Assembly (NCBI RefSeq): GCF_018687455.1
Contig: NZ_CP061291.1
Coordinates: forward strand, 1,822,001 to 1,886,000
DNA from: Polynucleobacter sp. TSB-Sco08W16
GTDB taxonomy: Bacteria; Pseudomonadota; Gammaproteobacteria; Burkholderiales; Burkholderiaceae
DNA: 64,000 bases
Direction of reading: 5' to 3'
Each line of letters opens with the position of its first letter. Within the stretch, counting starts at the first letter, position 1. Both the position numbers and the translations under genes were made by a program. Positions 36,980-44,391 of this stretch are shown here, in pieces. A model generated the notes under the pieces. The model searched no databases and had not been told where the DNA came from. It saw only the letters and a program-made list of their open reading frames with translations.

Positions 36980-37552
36980 ATGCCATATTTAAGGGCTTTC
37001 AGCCAATTTCTCTTCGAGGTCGCTATTAGCGCCGCTTTATATATGGCATTCTTTTACTTCAATCAATCCATCACAGCCCCACTAGAAGAGGCCAGGGGTG
37101 TTAATTGGATCTTTCTACCCGCAGGGCTTCGAATCTTTCTGACGCTGATATTGGATTACTCGGGCGCTATTGGTTTAGCTATTGCCTCTTTATTGATTAA
37201 CTATATTGGCTTTTATGAACTCGATTTCACATCAACTTTAGGCATAGCTGTTATCTGTGGAGTAGCTCCGCTCCTAGGCAGACATTTTGTGATTCACAAT
37301 TTAAAAGTTCAGCCTGACTTAAGCAACATTTCATTAAAGCAACTATTAGTGATCATCGTTGCTTATTCATTCCTAAGCTCAGGGTTACATCAACTTTGGT
37401 TTGCGGCCAGGGGACTAGACTCTGGAAGCTGGAATCACTTCGTTGCCATGTTCTGCGGAGACATTGCTGGATCAATCCTATTTGTGGCCGTTATCAAATA
37501 TGGCATTGACCTTGTTAAAGGTAGGCTGGGTAGAGATAATTTGATCGAGTAG
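36980..37552 (+). CDS. Polytopic membrane protein, MASE1-like
   Basis: A 190-residue protein with about five to six membrane helices and the stretch VNWIFLPAGLRIFLTLILD (about residues 40-58), which resembles the WxPAG motif of MASE1 sensor domains. No output domain follows. It ends 35 bases before a repeat copy whose hairpin could also stop plus-strand transcripts. Function unknown. Confidence 0.65.
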   Translation: MPYLRAFSQFLFEVAISAALYMAFFYFNQSITAPLEEARGVNWIFLPAGLRIFLTLILDYSGAIGLAIASLLINYIGFYELDFTSTLGIAVICGVAPLLGRHFVIHNLKVQPDLSNISLKQLLVIIVAYSFLSSGLHQLWFAARGLDSGSWNHFVAMFCGDIAGSILFVAVIKYGIDLVKGRLGRDNLIE

Positions 37553-37586
37553 TGTCTTTTTAAAAGATATTCAAAATTTACTCTAT

Positions 37587-37665
37587 TGAAAAAACACCCG
37601 AAGGTGGTTTTAATCTTTCTTGGCAGCCCGGGGAAGAATCAACCATGGCCGAAGACGTCTGGCCC
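37587..37665 (-). repeat. tRNA-Phe-type repeat
   Basis: TGAAAAAACACCCGAAGGTG then GTTTTAATC is the hairpin and spacer. TTTCTTGGCAGCCCGGGG and AAGAATCAACCA match the tRNA 3' end with a few changes. TGGCCGAAGACGTCTGGCCC is the tail. It sits between the convergent MASE1-like and aquaporin genes and almost touches the aquaporin stop codon. Confidence 0.85.
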
Positions 37666-37669
37666 TAGT

Positions 37670-38323
37670 TCAAGACTTTTGTTTTGAAAAAGAAAATATT
37701 CCAACAATCACCAAGGCCGCCAATAATTCAGCAATTACAAAACCCAATACATCACTGGGAGCAATCCCTACAAATGTATTTGTAAAACTTCTTGCTAAAG
37801 CAACAGCAGGATTAGCGAAGAAAGTGGACGAAGTAAACCAATAGCCCGCTGTGACTGTTAAGGCAACAAGCATTGGTACTCGATCTTTAGCCTCTTTGTC
37901 TCCAATTCGAATTACTGAGAGTAATACGAGTGTTGATATGAATTCACTCGCCCATATACCTAATCCCGCTCTGACCTTAGTTGACTCTTGAATGATGGGC
38001 AGACTGAACATCAAGTGCGTCAGCCATATTCCAGCAATAGCCCCTGTGAACTGACAAACCCAGTAACCCAACATCTTTTTTAGGTCTAGATGGCCTAGTT
38101 TCCAGAACATCAAACTCACAACAGGATTAAAGTGAGCTCCGGAAATGGGTCCTAGCAAAGTAATCAAGACATATAAGCCAGCGCCTGTAGCAATACTGTT
38201 TCCAAGTAAAGCTACTGCGGCATTACCTGCGCCCAACGTCTCGCCCATAATTCCTGAGCCTGCAACGATTGCCAGCAAAAGGGCTGTGCCAATAAATTCC
38301 GAAAGATAAGATTTCATAATCAC
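37670..38323 (-). CDS. Aquaporin family (MIP) channel
   Basis: A 217-residue channel protein with six membrane helices and two half-helices. The first pore motif is HFNPVVS (NPV instead of the usual NPA, about residue 65) and the second is FANPAVALARSFTNTF (NPA plus the conserved Arg). It may pass water, glycerol or metalloid hydroxides. The nearby genes give no hint of arsenic resistance. It is one unit of the repeat array. Confidence 0.88.
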   Translation of the reverse strand: MIMKSYLSEFIGTALLLAIVAGSGIMGETLGAGNAAVALLGNSIATGAGLYVLITLLGPISGAHFNPVVSLMFWKLGHLDLKKMLGYWVCQFTGAIAGIWLTHLMFSLPIIQESTKVRAGLGIWASEFISTLVLLSVIRIGDKEAKDRVPMLVALTVTAGYWFTSSTFFANPAVALARSFTNTFVGIAPSDVLGFVIAELLAALVIVGIFSFSKQKS

Positions 38324-38340
38324 ATCATAAAGCCCGAATA

Positions 38341-38412
38341 TGAAAATACCACCCGAAGGTGGTTTTGGTGTTTCTTGGTGGCCCGGGGCGGAATCAACTG
38401 GAGCCTAAGATA
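38341..38412 (-). repeat. tRNA-Phe-type repeat, nearly intact copy
   Basis: Positions 38341-38395 match the hairpin, spacer and tRNA-Phe 3' end at 40969-41023 with a single mismatch. After GAATC it departs from the tRNA and continues with a tail resembling the other copies (CTAAGATATACGACCCTC). It lies between the aquaporin start and the plus-strand lipoprotein gene, with no minus-strand gene ending at it, so the unit's own gene may be lost. Confidence 0.9.
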
Positions 38413-38499
38413 TACGACCCTCGACTTTTGCTACTTAAAGCAATAAAAGTCACGTGGGGAGAAAAATCACTTATAGTTATTAAAACTATAAGGGGTGCT

Positions 38500-38889
38500 A
38501 TGAAAAAATTGTTTGTGCTAACGCTTTTAAGCTTGTTGGTTGCTTGCTCACAAAATCCTGACAACTTAACATTAAGTTGTTATGGTGCGGCTATTAAGAC
38601 CGAAGCAAAACAAGAGGTTGTTACGCCTCAGGTTACGCGAACTTATAAGTTCCAGAATTACAAGATTGATGATTATGAGTGTGCTCAACGAGCCAACATC
38701 ATCAGTTGTAACTTCGTTAAAGAAGAAAATGGGGCTAGAGAGCGTAAGCGCATCATTTACGATACAAGTACACAGTCATTCGCAGAAATTGATGCTATTT
38801 GGGCTGTTGGCGAAAAGATAAATGCTAATGAACGCAATATAGCCAGAACAGAATTTATTGGTAGGTGCCAAAAACCCATCCTAAACTAA
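38500..38889 (+). CDS. Predicted lipoprotein of unknown function
   Basis: A 129-residue protein starting at ATG 38500, chosen because AAGGGG lies six bases upstream. The signal ends in a lipobox LLVACS (Cys15). The mature part has three further Cys and no recognised fold. A longer frame from 38359 runs through the repeat and is spurious. It lies between two repeat copies, transcribed opposite to the tRNA-sense of the repeats. Confidence 0.7.
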   Translation: MKKLFVLTLLSLLVACSQNPDNLTLSCYGAAIKTEAKQEVVTPQVTRTYKFQNYKIDDYECAQRANIISCNFVKEENGARERKRIIYDTSTQSFAEIDAIWAVGEKINANERNIARTEFIGRCQKPILN

Positions 38890-38972
38890 ACACTCTTTTT
38901 TAGACAATATCTCTAGCCACGGGGAATGATAGAAAACCCAGAAGAAATGGCGTCTAACTCCGCCAAGTCATA

Positions 38973-39053
38973 CAAGAAAATAGCCCATCAAGTGGGCTAT
39001 TGAGACTCTTGGTGGCCGCAAGCGGGATTGACCAGCGCCGAGGATGCCCAACC
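38973..39053 (-). repeat. tRNA-Phe-type repeat with a rebuilt hairpin
   Basis: The hairpin here is AATAGCCCA/TGGGCTATT, a different but perfectly paired stem at the same place. The spacer TGAGACTC, the tRNA-like TTGGTGGCCGCAAGCGGGAT and TGACCAG, and the tail CGCCGAGGATGCCCAACCC follow. The UDG-like gene stop codon comes immediately after. Confidence 0.8.
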
Positions 39054-39638
39054 CTACTTCAATACAGCTTTCACCTTCCTTCTGAGAGAAGGTAAAACCT
39101 CTTCCTCAAACCAAGGATTCTTCTTTAGCCAAATGTTATTTCGAGGACTTGGATGTGGCAATGGAATTGCTTTAGGCCAGTATTCTTTCCATGCCATCAC
39201 GGTTTCAGTCAAATTCTCTTTACCGCCATTGTCTAAGTGCCATGCTTGAGCATATTGACCAACAATAATGGTTAGCTTGATGTTGGGTAATTGCTCTAAT
39301 AGTTTGACTCGCCATGTGTCCGCACATTCTGATCTGGGCGGCAGATCGCCTGATTTACCTGTTCCAGGAAAACAAAAGCCCATTGGGACAAGAGCAACCT
39401 TCTTGTCGTCATAAAAGATTTCTTTATCAATGCCCATCCACTCCCTAAGACGATCGCCACTAGGATCGTTAAATGGAATTCCGGTTTCATGAACGCGGCT
39501 ACCAGGCGCCTGACCAACGATGAGAATTTTTGCTGTACTGCTAACCTGAATAATGGGTCTTGGACCCAAAGGTAAATGCTCTGCACACAAGGTACAACAG
39601 CGAATTTCTTTAACGAGCTTGGAGAGGACTTGACTCAT
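39054..39638 (-). CDS. Uracil-DNA glycosylase superfamily protein
   Basis: A 194-residue protein of the UDG fold. It has an N-terminal CCTLCAEHLPLGPRP, motif A VGQAPGSRVHETGIPF (about residues 41-56), and motif B PHPSPRNNIW near residue 163. The two Cys at the N-terminus (C14, C15, C18) are fewer than the four ligands of family 4 iron-sulphur UDGs, so it is more like the YcdO/uracil-DNA glycosylase-like group. Base-excision activity is uncertain. It is a unit of the repeat array. Confidence 0.82.
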   Translation of the reverse strand: MSQVLSKLVKEIRCCTLCAEHLPLGPRPIIQVSSTAKILIVGQAPGSRVHETGIPFNDPSGDRLREWMGIDKEIFYDDKKVALVPMGFCFPGTGKSGDLPPRSECADTWRVKLLEQLPNIKLTIIVGQYAQAWHLDNGGKENLTETVMAWKEYWPKAIPLPHPSPRNNIWLKKNPWFEEEVLPSLRRKVKAVLK

Positions 39639-39653
39639 CAGCTAAGAATACGC

Positions 39654-39745
39654 CAAATGAAAAAACCACCCGAAGGTGGTTTTAGTATTTCTTGGTGGCC
39701 CGGGGCGGAATCGAACCAGGACTGAGGATGTCTGAATCTGCCTCT
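39654..39745 (-). repeat. tRNA-Phe-type repeat, nearly intact copy
   Basis: Positions 39654-39718 match 40964-41028 (hairpin, spacer and the last 26 bases of tRNA-Phe) with only two changes, both in the spacer. The match stops inside the T-stem. The tail GGACTGAGGATGTCTGAATC then follows. It lies 40 bases after the Mop gene stop codon (minus). Confidence 0.95.
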
Positions 39746-39784
39746 AGACTGTCCTTTTAAACGACAATAATTAGCAAGGAAGCG

Positions 39785-40000
39785 TTATTTGGCCACCATC
39801 ACATCAGAAGCTTTAATAATTCCCCAAACTTGATCGCCCACTTTAAGAGCCAACTCATCAACGGCTTCATTGGTAATTGAAGCAGTCAAGATATGTCCCC
39901 CAATATCAATCTTTAGATGGGATGTGGTTTGACCCATTTTGATTTCTTTAAGAGTTCCGGGTAATTGATTACGAGCACTTAGGCTAACATTGAGTTTCAT
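39785..40000 (-). CDS. Molybdenum-pterin/TOBE (Mop) domain protein
   Basis: A 71-residue single-domain molbindin: MKLNVSLSARNQLPGTLKEI (start) and the C-terminal VGDQVWGIIKASDVMVAK. Such proteins bind molybdate or tungstate as oligomers for storage or sensing. The upstream tupA-like gene ends eight bases before it on the same strand, so the two form an oxyanion pair without a permease or ATPase nearby. Confidence 0.9.
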   Translation of the reverse strand: MKLNVSLSARNQLPGTLKEIKMGQTTSHLKIDIGGHILTASITNEAVDELALKVGDQVWGIIKASDVMVAK

Positions 40001-40008
40001 GATTTTCC

Positions 40009-40863
40009 TTAATAGACATACTGCTTGGCATACACAGCATCATTATAGAGAGCCTCAGGGTACTTATTTTTGCCGTAGTCGCGAATGATCTTTTGTCCAG
40101 CATCAGAGCCGACAAACTGAATGAATTTGACCGCAGTCTCTCTACCCGGTGTAGTACCTGCTGGAGCCGCCAATGCGTCATAGGTATTGACGAGAAACTT
40201 ATCTCCGCGATACAAAATCTCTAACTTAGGAGCAAAGTTCTTTTCTGCTACCCAAGTACTACTGTCCGTCATGAAGTAAGCATTCTCTACGTTAGCTCTT
40301 TTTAATGAAGCCGTCATAAAGTCATTAGTAATGATGTACCAATTCCCTGATGGGGTGATATCAGCTTTTTTCCAGATATCCATTTCTTTCACATGAGTGC
40401 CGCTTTTATCGCCACGAGAAATGAAGTTTGCTTGTACCCCAGCAATCTTGGCATAGGCATCAGCACCACTGGTGGCTGTTTTTATCTTGGCAGGATCAGA
40501 CTTGGGTCCAACAATATAAAACTCATTTGAGCCAATAAGAGTTCTATCGGTTGCCCATCCCTCTGCTATGGCTTTGTTAACCGCCTCAGGCGCATGAACC
40601 ATGATCATGTCTACTTGCTTAGTCTTAAGTAAATTTAATGATGCTCCGCTACCCGCTTTAATCCACTCCATCTTGGCATTTTCTTTTTTGCCAAACGCTT
40701 CTCCTAAAGCCTGAAGTAAACCTAGCTCACCTGGGCTACCAGTAGCCAACTTATACACATTAGCTCCCGATCCATATGAAGCTTCTATATTTGGTAAGTT
40801 TTGTGACATGGCAAATGGGGAGATTAAAAAAATAAAGATTCCGATATAGGAAGAAAGTTTCAT
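40009..40863 (-). CDS. TupA-like tungstate/oxyanion-binding periplasmic protein
   Basis: A 284-residue exported protein (signal peptide to about residue 20, AMSQ) of the PBP-like 2 family. Stretches typical of the tungstate-binding TupA group are ATTGSPGELGLL-like (here LATGSPGELGLL), VHAPEAVNKAIAEGW, NFISRGDKSGTHVKE and the C-terminal YGKNKYPEALYND. The ATG at 40863 is preferred to the longer frame. It is co-oriented with the Mop gene; tupB and tupC are not in the window. Confidence 0.85.
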   Translation of the reverse strand: MKLSSYIGIFIFLISPFAMSQNLPNIEASYGSGANVYKLATGSPGELGLLQALGEAFGKKENAKMEWIKAGSGASLNLLKTKQVDMIMVHAPEAVNKAIAEGWATDRTLIGSNEFYIVGPKSDPAKIKTATSGADAYAKIAGVQANFISRGDKSGTHVKEMDIWKKADITPSGNWYIITNDFMTASLKRANVENAYFMTDSSTWVAEKNFAPKLEILYRGDKFLVNTYDALAAPAGTTPGRETAVKFIQFVGSDAGQKIIRDYGKNKYPEALYNDAVYAKQYVY

Positions 40864-40939
40864 TTGATTTTTATCCAATTATGGGTTGAAGCACAATATA
40901 CAGCCCTACTTTATGAAAATGCTTACACAAGCAAATTTT

Positions 40940-40954
40940 GTCGTTTAAAACGAC
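40940..40954. promoter_or_regulatory. Perfect inverted repeat upstream of tupA-like gene
   Basis: GTCGTTTAAAACGAC is a 7-1-7 perfect palindrome, 77 bases upstream of the tupA-like start. It is a candidate operator for an oxyanion-responsive regulator, but it does not match a pattern I can name. A related, imperfect copy (GTCCTTTTAAACGAC) occurs at 39751-39765 after the repeat near the Mop gene. Confidence 0.4.
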
Positions 40955-40970
40955 ATTGCCGCACAAATGA

Positions 40971-40993
40971 AAAAACCACCCGAAGGTGGTTTT
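40971..40993 (-). terminator. Rho-independent terminator of tRNA-Phe
   Basis: The stem AAACCACC/GGTGGTTT has a UUCG tetraloop and is followed on the minus strand by TTTTTTC. It lies eight bases beyond the tRNA CCA end. This hairpin is the terminator half of the dispersed repeat. Confidence 0.92.
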
Positions 40994-41002
40994 GGTGTTT
41001 CT

Positions 41003-41078
41003 TGGTGGCCCGGGGCGGAATCGAACCACCGACACAAGGATTTTCAATCCTCTGCTCTACCGACTGAGCTACCAGGCC
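41003..41078 (-). tRNA. tRNA-Phe (anticodon GAA)
   Basis: A 76-nt tRNA on the minus strand with encoded CCA. The acceptor arms GGCCTGG and CCGGGCC pair (one G-U), and the anticodon arm reads AGGATTGAAAATCCT with GAA. The T-arm is GGTGG-TTCGATT-CCGCC and the D-arm GCTCAGTCGGTAGAGC. It is transcribed alone and followed by a UUCG-loop terminator. Its last 26 bases are repeated in the array to its left (in plus coordinates). Confidence 0.98.
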
Positions 41079-41088
41079 AAGACTAAAG

Positions 41089-41094
41089 ATTATA
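41089..41094 (-). promoter_or_regulatory. -10 element of the tRNA-Phe promoter
   Basis: The minus strand reads TATAAT, eleven bases upstream of the tRNA 5' end, so transcription would begin about four bases before the mature tRNA. A -35 with clear consensus is not seen at 16-18 bases. Confidence 0.6.
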
Positions 41095-41180
41095 AATGAA
41101 ACTGTGTTTTTGCCTAGAAAACAGGTTAACGGTGCTTAATCTCCCGAATTTACAAGGAATCTAATGGTGGTGAGAATGAT

Positions 41181-42119
41181 TTATGGCTTTTTACTACCAA
41201 CGTTTTGAACAAACTCCTTAATTTTTCTGTGCATATCATTAGTCGCGGCATCAGATCTACAAACCGCAAAATGATTATAAATATTCAAAGCTTTACTGCA
41301 CTCACCATCCACTGACGGGGTATGCGCCCCTCTATTTGAAGTATCCCATCCATGTGTTGCATCGGGATAATTCGTCCATGTGGTGGCATCCGTAAAAACT
41401 CTTGTGGGGCACTTACTAGGATCAGTAGCGGCATCTTTGCCGCCCGTAAACACCAAAACCGGTCCCCAATACGGACCAAGAGTTGGGTCTGTTTTCCAAC
41501 CCCTGCTATTGCAAACGGGGTAAAGGCTAAAACCCGCTCGATAAAGTCCTTTAGCATTTTGTTGCATGAATGGTTCATCGGTAAAGGTTCGTAATATCGT
41601 CCAACCTCCTTGACTGCCTCCCATTAAGAACACTTTATCTTTATCAACTCCTTCCGCATAGAGCCAACGGGCTGCAGCAATGGTATCGAGCATTCGGGCA
41701 TTAGCGCCTAAGCGTGTATAAGTTTCCCAGTTTTCTTGTTGGCCTCGACTCCAATAGCTATCGAGTATTAACGTGTTCGCACCCATCTCATCTCGTGCCC
41801 ACAAAGCAGTTGCAAAATCCCCGGGAATTAATCCATGTCCACCGTGCACCAATACAAAAGTTGGGCGCCCCTGAACCCCTTTAGGATGTGGGTTCCAGCT
41901 AGCAATCAAATTGCCTTTGTTATTAAAAGTAGGAACGATAGCGCGCATGGGCGCCAAATTTACTTTAATCGTATTGTTATAAACGCTGTAGTTAGTGATT
42001 GGCCTGTCAGGCGCCCTATCCGAAACAATCGGCGGCTGAAAATAATCCACATCGTCTACAGTAAATTGCGTAGCGGCACATCCTAGCAATAAAAACACCA
42101 ACAATGTCGAGCGGATCAT
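41181..42119 (-). CDS. Alpha/beta hydrolase, predicted lipoprotein
   Basis: A 312-residue protein with a lipobox (LLGCAA, Cys14) and the alpha/beta hydrolase core: nucleophile elbow GGSQGGW (about residue 169), an oxyanion HGGHG (about 93) and a late FTGGKDAATD and PDATHGW (acid and His). It resembles dienelactone hydrolase-like proteins. It is the last gene of a three-gene set with ATGA overlaps. The esterase substrate is unknown. Confidence 0.85.
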   Translation of the reverse strand: MIRSTLLVFLLLGCAATQFTVDDVDYFQPPIVSDRAPDRPITNYSVYNNTIKVNLAPMRAIVPTFNNKGNLIASWNPHPKGVQGRPTFVLVHGGHGLIPGDFATALWARDEMGANTLILDSYWSRGQQENWETYTRLGANARMLDTIAAARWLYAEGVDKDKVFLMGGSQGGWTILRTFTDEPFMQQNAKGLYRAGFSLYPVCNSRGWKTDPTLGPYWGPVLVFTGGKDAATDPSKCPTRVFTDATTWTNYPDATHGWDTSNRGAHTPSVDGECSKALNIYNHFAVCRSDAATNDMHRKIKEFVQNVGSKKP

Positions 42120-43084
42120 TTCAAATTCATGACTTTTTGAGCATTTTTATATGCAACCAGTTCAATGGTGCCGGTCTTTAGTCGTGACAAGAGTCCGTTA
42201 CGTATAGCACTAATCACTTTTTCAAAGTCAATATCGTATTTAAAGGTATCGCTACCCACCATAAAGCGGGTAGGATAAGCCTCAATTAAGGCAATCCAAT
42301 TTGGGTCAGCAAAAGACTCGCTATAAACAATTCTTGATTTAGCAATTTCGGAATCTGGATTTAAGAAATGAAGTGGTGTTCTGGCCGAAAGGTCGCAATA
42401 AATATTCGCATTAGCCTTAAGTAGATCAGAGACCAATTTAGTATTTGGCGTCATTAAGCAATGCGACAAAATAATTGGGGTCTTTGGATGGAGATTAGCA
42501 AGATGTTTTATTTGAGCAATTGAATCTTCATCATCTTCAGAGTGAATCTGAACAAAACCACCATTTTTGTTTGCAATAGACATCATCCTCTCAATTGGTG
42601 GCGAATCGATTGTAACTTTTCGCCTAAAAGAAGCCACTGGATTGGAGGTCTTGTTATTAAGAATTAACTCACCAAAACCTTTTATTTTTTTATTGGCAAA
42701 AAGTTCATCAGCATTTGAAAATAATTCTTGATAGAAGCGATTATTTTCATCCTCAATTGCACTCGGGCCAATTTTGAAAAATATTTGGGTTAACTCGGAT
42801 TGCCCAGCAGTAGGTATATAGGCATCTCCCAATAACTCAAGATAGGGATCCCGATCGGTTTGCCACTCGTAAGGGCCTACTGCTCCTGACCAACCAATGT
42901 TATTTGCATTCATCTGCTCCGCTAGGGCCGCAGGGGATACAAACTTATTTACATGCCGATGAACATCGGCGATGGGTACGATCTTAGCAAGTTTTAAGGG
43001 ATCTTGTGAGTTGACATCAGTTGCAGCTAAAACGAATATCGGCAATAAACCAACAAGTGTGCCGATAAAAAATTTAAATTTCAT
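42116..43084 (-). CDS. Exported amidohydrolase-superfamily-like protein
   Basis: A 322-residue protein with a signal peptide (to about residue 21, VLAA). The TIM-barrel metal-hydrolase pattern includes IADVHRHVNKF (HxH-like), GGFVQIHSEDDEDS, ILSHCLM and MVGSDTFKYD (late Asp). The best-preserved motif is VHRH, so metal binding is plausible. It overlaps both neighbours by four bases. It is a distant relative of the 32818-33840 product. Confidence 0.7.
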   Translation of the reverse strand: MKFKFFIGTLVGLLPIFVLAATDVNSQDPLKLAKIVPIADVHRHVNKFVSPAALAEQMNANNIGWSGAVGPYEWQTDRDPYLELLGDAYIPTAGQSELTQIFFKIGPSAIEDENNRFYQELFSNADELFANKKIKGFGELILNNKTSNPVASFRRKVTIDSPPIERMMSIANKNGGFVQIHSEDDEDSIAQIKHLANLHPKTPIILSHCLMTPNTKLVSDLLKANANIYCDLSARTPLHFLNPDSEIAKSRIVYSESFADPNWIALIEAYPTRFMVGSDTFKYDIDFEKVISAIRNGLLSRLKTGTIELVAYKNAQKVMNLK

Positions 43085-44391
43085 TTTTTTCGTTTACTGT
43101 TAATCTCTGATTCAATTTTAGGGTCTTTTAGACCAGAAAAGTTGATATATGCGTCCCAAACTAATGGATCGTTTGGATTGCTCTTATAGGCGACATTAAG
43201 ATAGTGCAAGGCTTGTTCTTTGCGACCTAGCTTATCAAGATGGTCTGAGTAGAGAATAAGAAGCGGCGCATAAGTAGGAAATTTTCGTATTCCTTTATGA
43301 AAAATTTTCTCGGTATCAACGCTCTTGTTGTGGCCCTGAAGAAATAAAATAACGTCTACATACTGAGACGCCCACGTTGGATTTAATTCAATTGTTGTAA
43401 GTAGCTCTCGCTCAGCATCCTGAAATCTGCCTAGCCCAGCCAATGAATCGGCAAGATTGCTATGTGGCTGCCAAAAATTTGGTAGAAGCTGAACGGCTTT
43501 GGTTGACCACTCTAACCCCTTGGCATAATCTTTTTCTTCGTTGAATAAATAACTTTGCACATTAATTGCCCATGGAAAGTTAGGATCTTTCTTGAAAATT
43601 TGATTTAAATCATCTTGAGCTAAATCAAATTTCTTGCGTTGCGTGTAGCTAGAGGCTCGCTGCAGCAAAGCATAAAGATCATCATCTGAGTCATCGTTTC
43701 TCAGGGCCTCGTCAATCATTCTTAAGAAATTTTCAGTATCTTTATTCCATCGATAATAAGATGCGGCTGCGAGTGGATCCATACCTTCAACCAACTTAAT
43801 TGCAGATGCTTTTATTACTTCTGAAATTTCACCCTGCTTTTCAATATCAACAAGCAAAATATTGTCAGGGAAGCTTCGTATTCTGACCTGATAGATCGGG
43901 GCCGAGTCTTTTGTAACCACCGTTATCTCACCCGAAATGCTTGTCCTGCTAATTCCAAAAGTATCTTGGATTAAATTTTGAATGCTTTTAAAGTCAATAG
44001 CGCCCACAACAGGAAGTGACTGAAGCTTTGAAATTTCATCACCGGGTAATTTGTTAGAAATGCTCCTCTTGCCCGGAAGCGATGAGGTCGATATTTTATG
44101 TATTTTTGAGACCTCATCTAAGAGGTGAACTGTTGTAATTTCTGAAGTAAATCCTTTTTCAAGAAATGAAGTTGGGACTTGTAATGGCTCAACTTTAATA
44201 TCTGTTGATTTGAATGACTTATACAGCGTCAACAAGATTACAGTAACAGCAAAAATTGAAAGGAGAGAAACTGATGCTGATTTTATTAATTCAAAAGCGT
44301 TGTTTGTTCTTTCAAATGAGAAATTTAAATTTTTAATCTTGGCTAAGGCCTGGGCCAAGCACTTTCCAGCTTGAGCATTCAATTTCTCCAT
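43081..44391 (-). CDS. Membrane-anchored TPR protein
   Basis: A 436-residue protein with one membrane helix (about residues 38-58). An extracytoplasmic region of unknown fold follows, then at least four tetratricopeptide-like repeats from about residue 225 (for example ALLQRASSYTQRKKFDLAQD and PHSNLADSLAGLGRFQDAER). TPRs act as protein-binding scaffolds. It is the first gene of the overlapping three-gene operon with the amidohydrolase-like and alpha/beta hydrolase genes, suggesting the three products work together in the periplasm. Confidence 0.8.
   Translation of the reverse strand: MEKLNAQAGKCLAQALAKIKNLNFSFERTNNAFELIKSASVSLLSIFAVTVILLTLYKSFKSTDIKVEPLQVPTSFLEKGFTSEITTVHLLDEVSKIHKISTSSLPGKRSISNKLPGDEISKLQSLPVVGAIDFKSIQNLIQDTFGISRTSISGEITVVTKDSAPIYQVRIRSFPDNILLVDIEKQGEISEVIKASAIKLVEGMDPLAAASYYRWNKDTENFLRMIDEALRNDDSDDDLYALLQRASSYTQRKKFDLAQDDLNQIFKKDPNFPWAINVQSYLFNEEKDYAKGLEWSTKAVQLLPNFWQPHSNLADSLAGLGRFQDAERELLTTIELNPTWASQYVDVILFLQGHNKSVDTEKIFHKGIRKFPTYAPLLILYSDHLDKLGRKEQALHYLNVAYKSNPNDPLVWDAYINFSGLKDPKIESEINSKRKK

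Noticed and set aside
38950..39060. RYYYAAC-like heptamers (GTCTAAC, GCCCAAC) in one repeat copy suggesting an integron attC site
   Set aside because: The heptamers are not present in the other copies; conservation is in the hairpin and tRNA-derived part, and no matching GTTRRRY core or integron integrase is seen.
39693..39745. Additional tRNA gene at the nearly intact repeat copy
   Set aside because: Only the last 26 bases match; the outer T-stem, anticodon arm, D-arm and 5' acceptor strand are missing.
30613..41078. CRISPR array
   Set aside because: Copies are 0.5-2 kb apart with genes between them, vary in length and decay, and no cas gene is present.
41835..42086. Plus-strand ORF opposite the alpha/beta hydrolase gene
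   Set aside because: Antisense to a clear gene with lipobox and catalytic motifs; no independent support.
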